DNA of 64,000 nt. It comes from Alteromonas sp. KUL42. Its GTDB lineage: Bacteria; Pseudomonadota; Gammaproteobacteria; Enterobacterales; Alteromonadaceae. This document shows, piece after piece, positions 62,819 through 64,000 of this stretch; the first letter of the stretch is position 1; the number at the start of each line of letters is the position of its first letter. Made by a program: the position numbers and the translations under genes. The DNA is taken from NCBI RefSeq assembly GCF_006538325.1, contig NZ_BJKK01000010.1:124001-188000 (forward strand). The letters run 5' to 3'. The notes beneath the pieces were generated by a model. That model saw nothing but the letters and a program-made list of their open reading frames with translations, was not told where the DNA came from and did no database searches.

Positions 62819-63123
62819 ATATATTTATTGTCGACAATTATTGATCTAAAAATGAGTTTATCACTATTTTAATGGTTTGTGTTCGAGATATTGTCGACAT
62901 CTTTGGTGGGTTTGGAGTTTTAGCTAGTGAGAAGAGGGGAAGGCCAAATACAATATAAGTCGGTAAGTTCTGTGTAATTGGTGTTGAATGTATAGACATA
63001 TAAATGTCAGAAAGAGGTGCTTGTACCTATGAAAAGTGGCGCTGCATCATAAGTACCTATTGTGATCTTAACTATCACCCTTGGTTTTGTGAAACAAAGG
63101 CTCAGGCGTAAAAACTGTTATTA
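62819..63123. other. 305-base non-coding gap with operator candidates
   Basis: Two TTGTCGACA palindromes near the left end (listed separately) are the only structure found. The right part, downstream of the serine hydrolase stop, shows no clear terminator and no reading frame with a ribosome site. Confidence 0.5.
62827..62900 (-). promoter_or_regulatory. Pair of helically phased ATTGTCGACA palindromes
   Basis: ATTGTCGACAAT at 62827-62838 is a perfect 12-bp palindrome; ATTGTCGACAT at 62890-62900 repeats its core. Their centres are 63 bp apart, six helical turns. They precede the 7-TM gene starting at 62818, the near site covering the leader, as in repression with DNA looping. Confidence 0.45.
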
Positions 63124-64000
63124 TTAACGTTGAGCCTCTTTTATAGCTACGTTATTGAGCTTATCCATAATTGCTTGCGGGTAATTGTCTATGTCATTTG
63201 TTGCATTAAATACAAATAGGTCAATCTCTGGGTAGTATTTAAAATCAGCAAACGAGTATCCATTCGAACCATTGTGAGAAATTAACTTTCCTCCCGCAGG
63301 GTGCTCTGAAATTCCCCATCCGTATCCATAAAACGATGTTTCACCAGAGGAAATGTGCGGTGCAAACAGTTTGTCCCATGAATCGGCATGTATTATCTTT
63401 CTAGATCTAACCGTAAGAAACCATTTGTGCATATCTTGAATGGTAGACATTAGCCCTCCAGCACCTTCTATCCAGCGATCTCCAGGATTGGTGTAAAGGT
63501 GCTCGAGAGAGTGCCCAACGCTTCTACTTTTGGCCTCAATGGAAAAGAAACGTTGGAACGCTGTTTGATCTGCACCGTAGTTAATAGCCAACCTTTTATT
63601 AATAAATTGAGGAAGGCGATATCCGGTTTCGGTCATGCCTGCTACTGAAAATAGGTTTTTACTTAAGTAGGCCTCCCAATCGAGCTGGGTGACTTTCTCT
63701 ACTATTCTTGCAAGTAAGCTATAACCTACGTTTGAGTATTGATATTTTTCTCCCGGACTAGCAACAAGCTTTTCTGAAAAAGCCTTTGTATGATACTCCT
63801 CATGAGGGACAATATCGTACAACTGGTGGTTGGAAAGGTTTGCTGGTAATCCAGAAGTATGTGACAGCAGCTGGTGAATGGTTATTTCCTTTTTATCTTC
63901 AGGCACCGTTGGGTAGTAAGTTTGCAGTGTATCTTGTAATGCAAGCTTGTCTTCTTCAATAAGCTTTAAAACCGACGTGGCAAGAAACTGCTTTGTAATG
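63124..64000 (-). CDS. Serine hydrolase (beta-lactamase family), 5' end beyond window
   Basis: The frame runs past the right edge, so the gene is partial (292 codons seen). At the edge ITKQFLATSVLKLIEEDKL is the segment carrying the Lys of the SxxK motif; the Ser is just outside. YSNVGYSLLARIVE supplies the YxN motif and HNGSNGYSF the KTG-equivalent. Class C beta-lactamase-like esterase or peptidase, probably exported. Complete at the C-terminus with no membrane tail, unlike the relative at 47472. Confidence 0.88.
   Translation of the reverse strand, partial: ITKQFLATSVLKLIEEDKLALQDTLQTYYPTVPEDKKEITIHQLLSHTSGLPANLSNHQLYDIVPHEEYHTKAFSEKLVASPGEKYQYSNVGYSLLARIVEKVTQLDWEAYLSKNLFSVAGMTETGYRLPQFINKRLAINYGADQTAFQRFFSIEAKSRSVGHSLEHLYTNPGDRWIEGAGGLMSTIQDMHKWFLTVRSRKIIHADSWDKLFAPHISSGETSFYGYGWGISEHPAGGKLISHNGSNGYSFADFKYYPEIDLFVFNATNDIDNYPQAIMDKLNNVAIKEAQR

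Noticed and set aside
1..64000. CRISPR arrays, tRNA or rRNA genes, insertion sequences, prophage
   Set aside because: No regularly spaced repeats, cloverleaf-like or rRNA-like stretches, transposase or phage genes were noticed on either strand.

Overview
The window reads as a chromosomal segment of a marine gammaproteobacterium of the Alteromonas group. This is inferred from the moderate GC content, the many secreted hydrolases, a TonB-dependent receptor, a DctB/DctD pair with a sigma-54 promoter, a GH97 glycosidase and a bufferin-type operon. I saw no tRNA, rRNA, CRISPR array, insertion sequence or prophage gene. Almost all of the sequence is coding, in compact and often overlapping operons.

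Layout. 0-10.3 kb, minus strand: a secreted trypsin-like protease overlapping a secreted amidohydrolase; a CadC/ToxR-like membrane regulator coupled to a 44-residue membrane protein; a membrane-anchored amidohydrolase; a secreted formylglycine-generating-enzyme-like protein; an MFS carrier; a cyclophilin-like protein; and a hydroxynitrile-lyase-like cupin. 10.7-17.5 kb, plus strand: an ECF sigma factor of the kinase-linked type, a small unknown protein and two tandem Ser/Thr kinase-TPR proteins, the second carrying a +1 frameshift. 17.6-22.5 kb: an unknown membrane protein, then a lipoprotein and subtilase pair. 22.6-27.3 kb, minus strand: a five-gene operon (flavin monooxygenase, BASS symporter, epimerase, SDR, TauE-like exporter) with a divergent AraC regulator.

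28.5-39.1 kb is the most coherent system. TonB receptor, exported alpha/beta hydrolase, DASS dicarboxylate carrier and NAD-malic enzyme (maeA) lie in one direction behind a near-consensus sigma-54 promoter and a perfect 12-bp dyad. Just upstream are DctD-type and DctB-type regulator genes. I infer a pathway that takes up an esterified or polymeric dicarboxylate, releases the acid outside the cytoplasm, imports it and decarboxylates it.

39-51 kb holds an AraC/alcohol dehydrogenase pair, two DJ-1/PfpI-like secreted proteins (one without the nucleophile cysteine), an S41 peptidase with an OmpR-type two-component system and a serine hydrolase, then a GH97 glycosidase with a LacI-type operator candidate. 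53-55.9 kb is a bufferin operon (YHS protein, thioredoxin, BufA1, BufB, BufC), followed by PagL-like and TlpA-like genes and a TetR regulator. 58-64 kb holds unknown and regulatory genes: two AraC paralogues, a DUF1348 protein, a 7-TM PQ-loop-like protein with helically phased palindromes, and a serine hydrolase cut by the window end.
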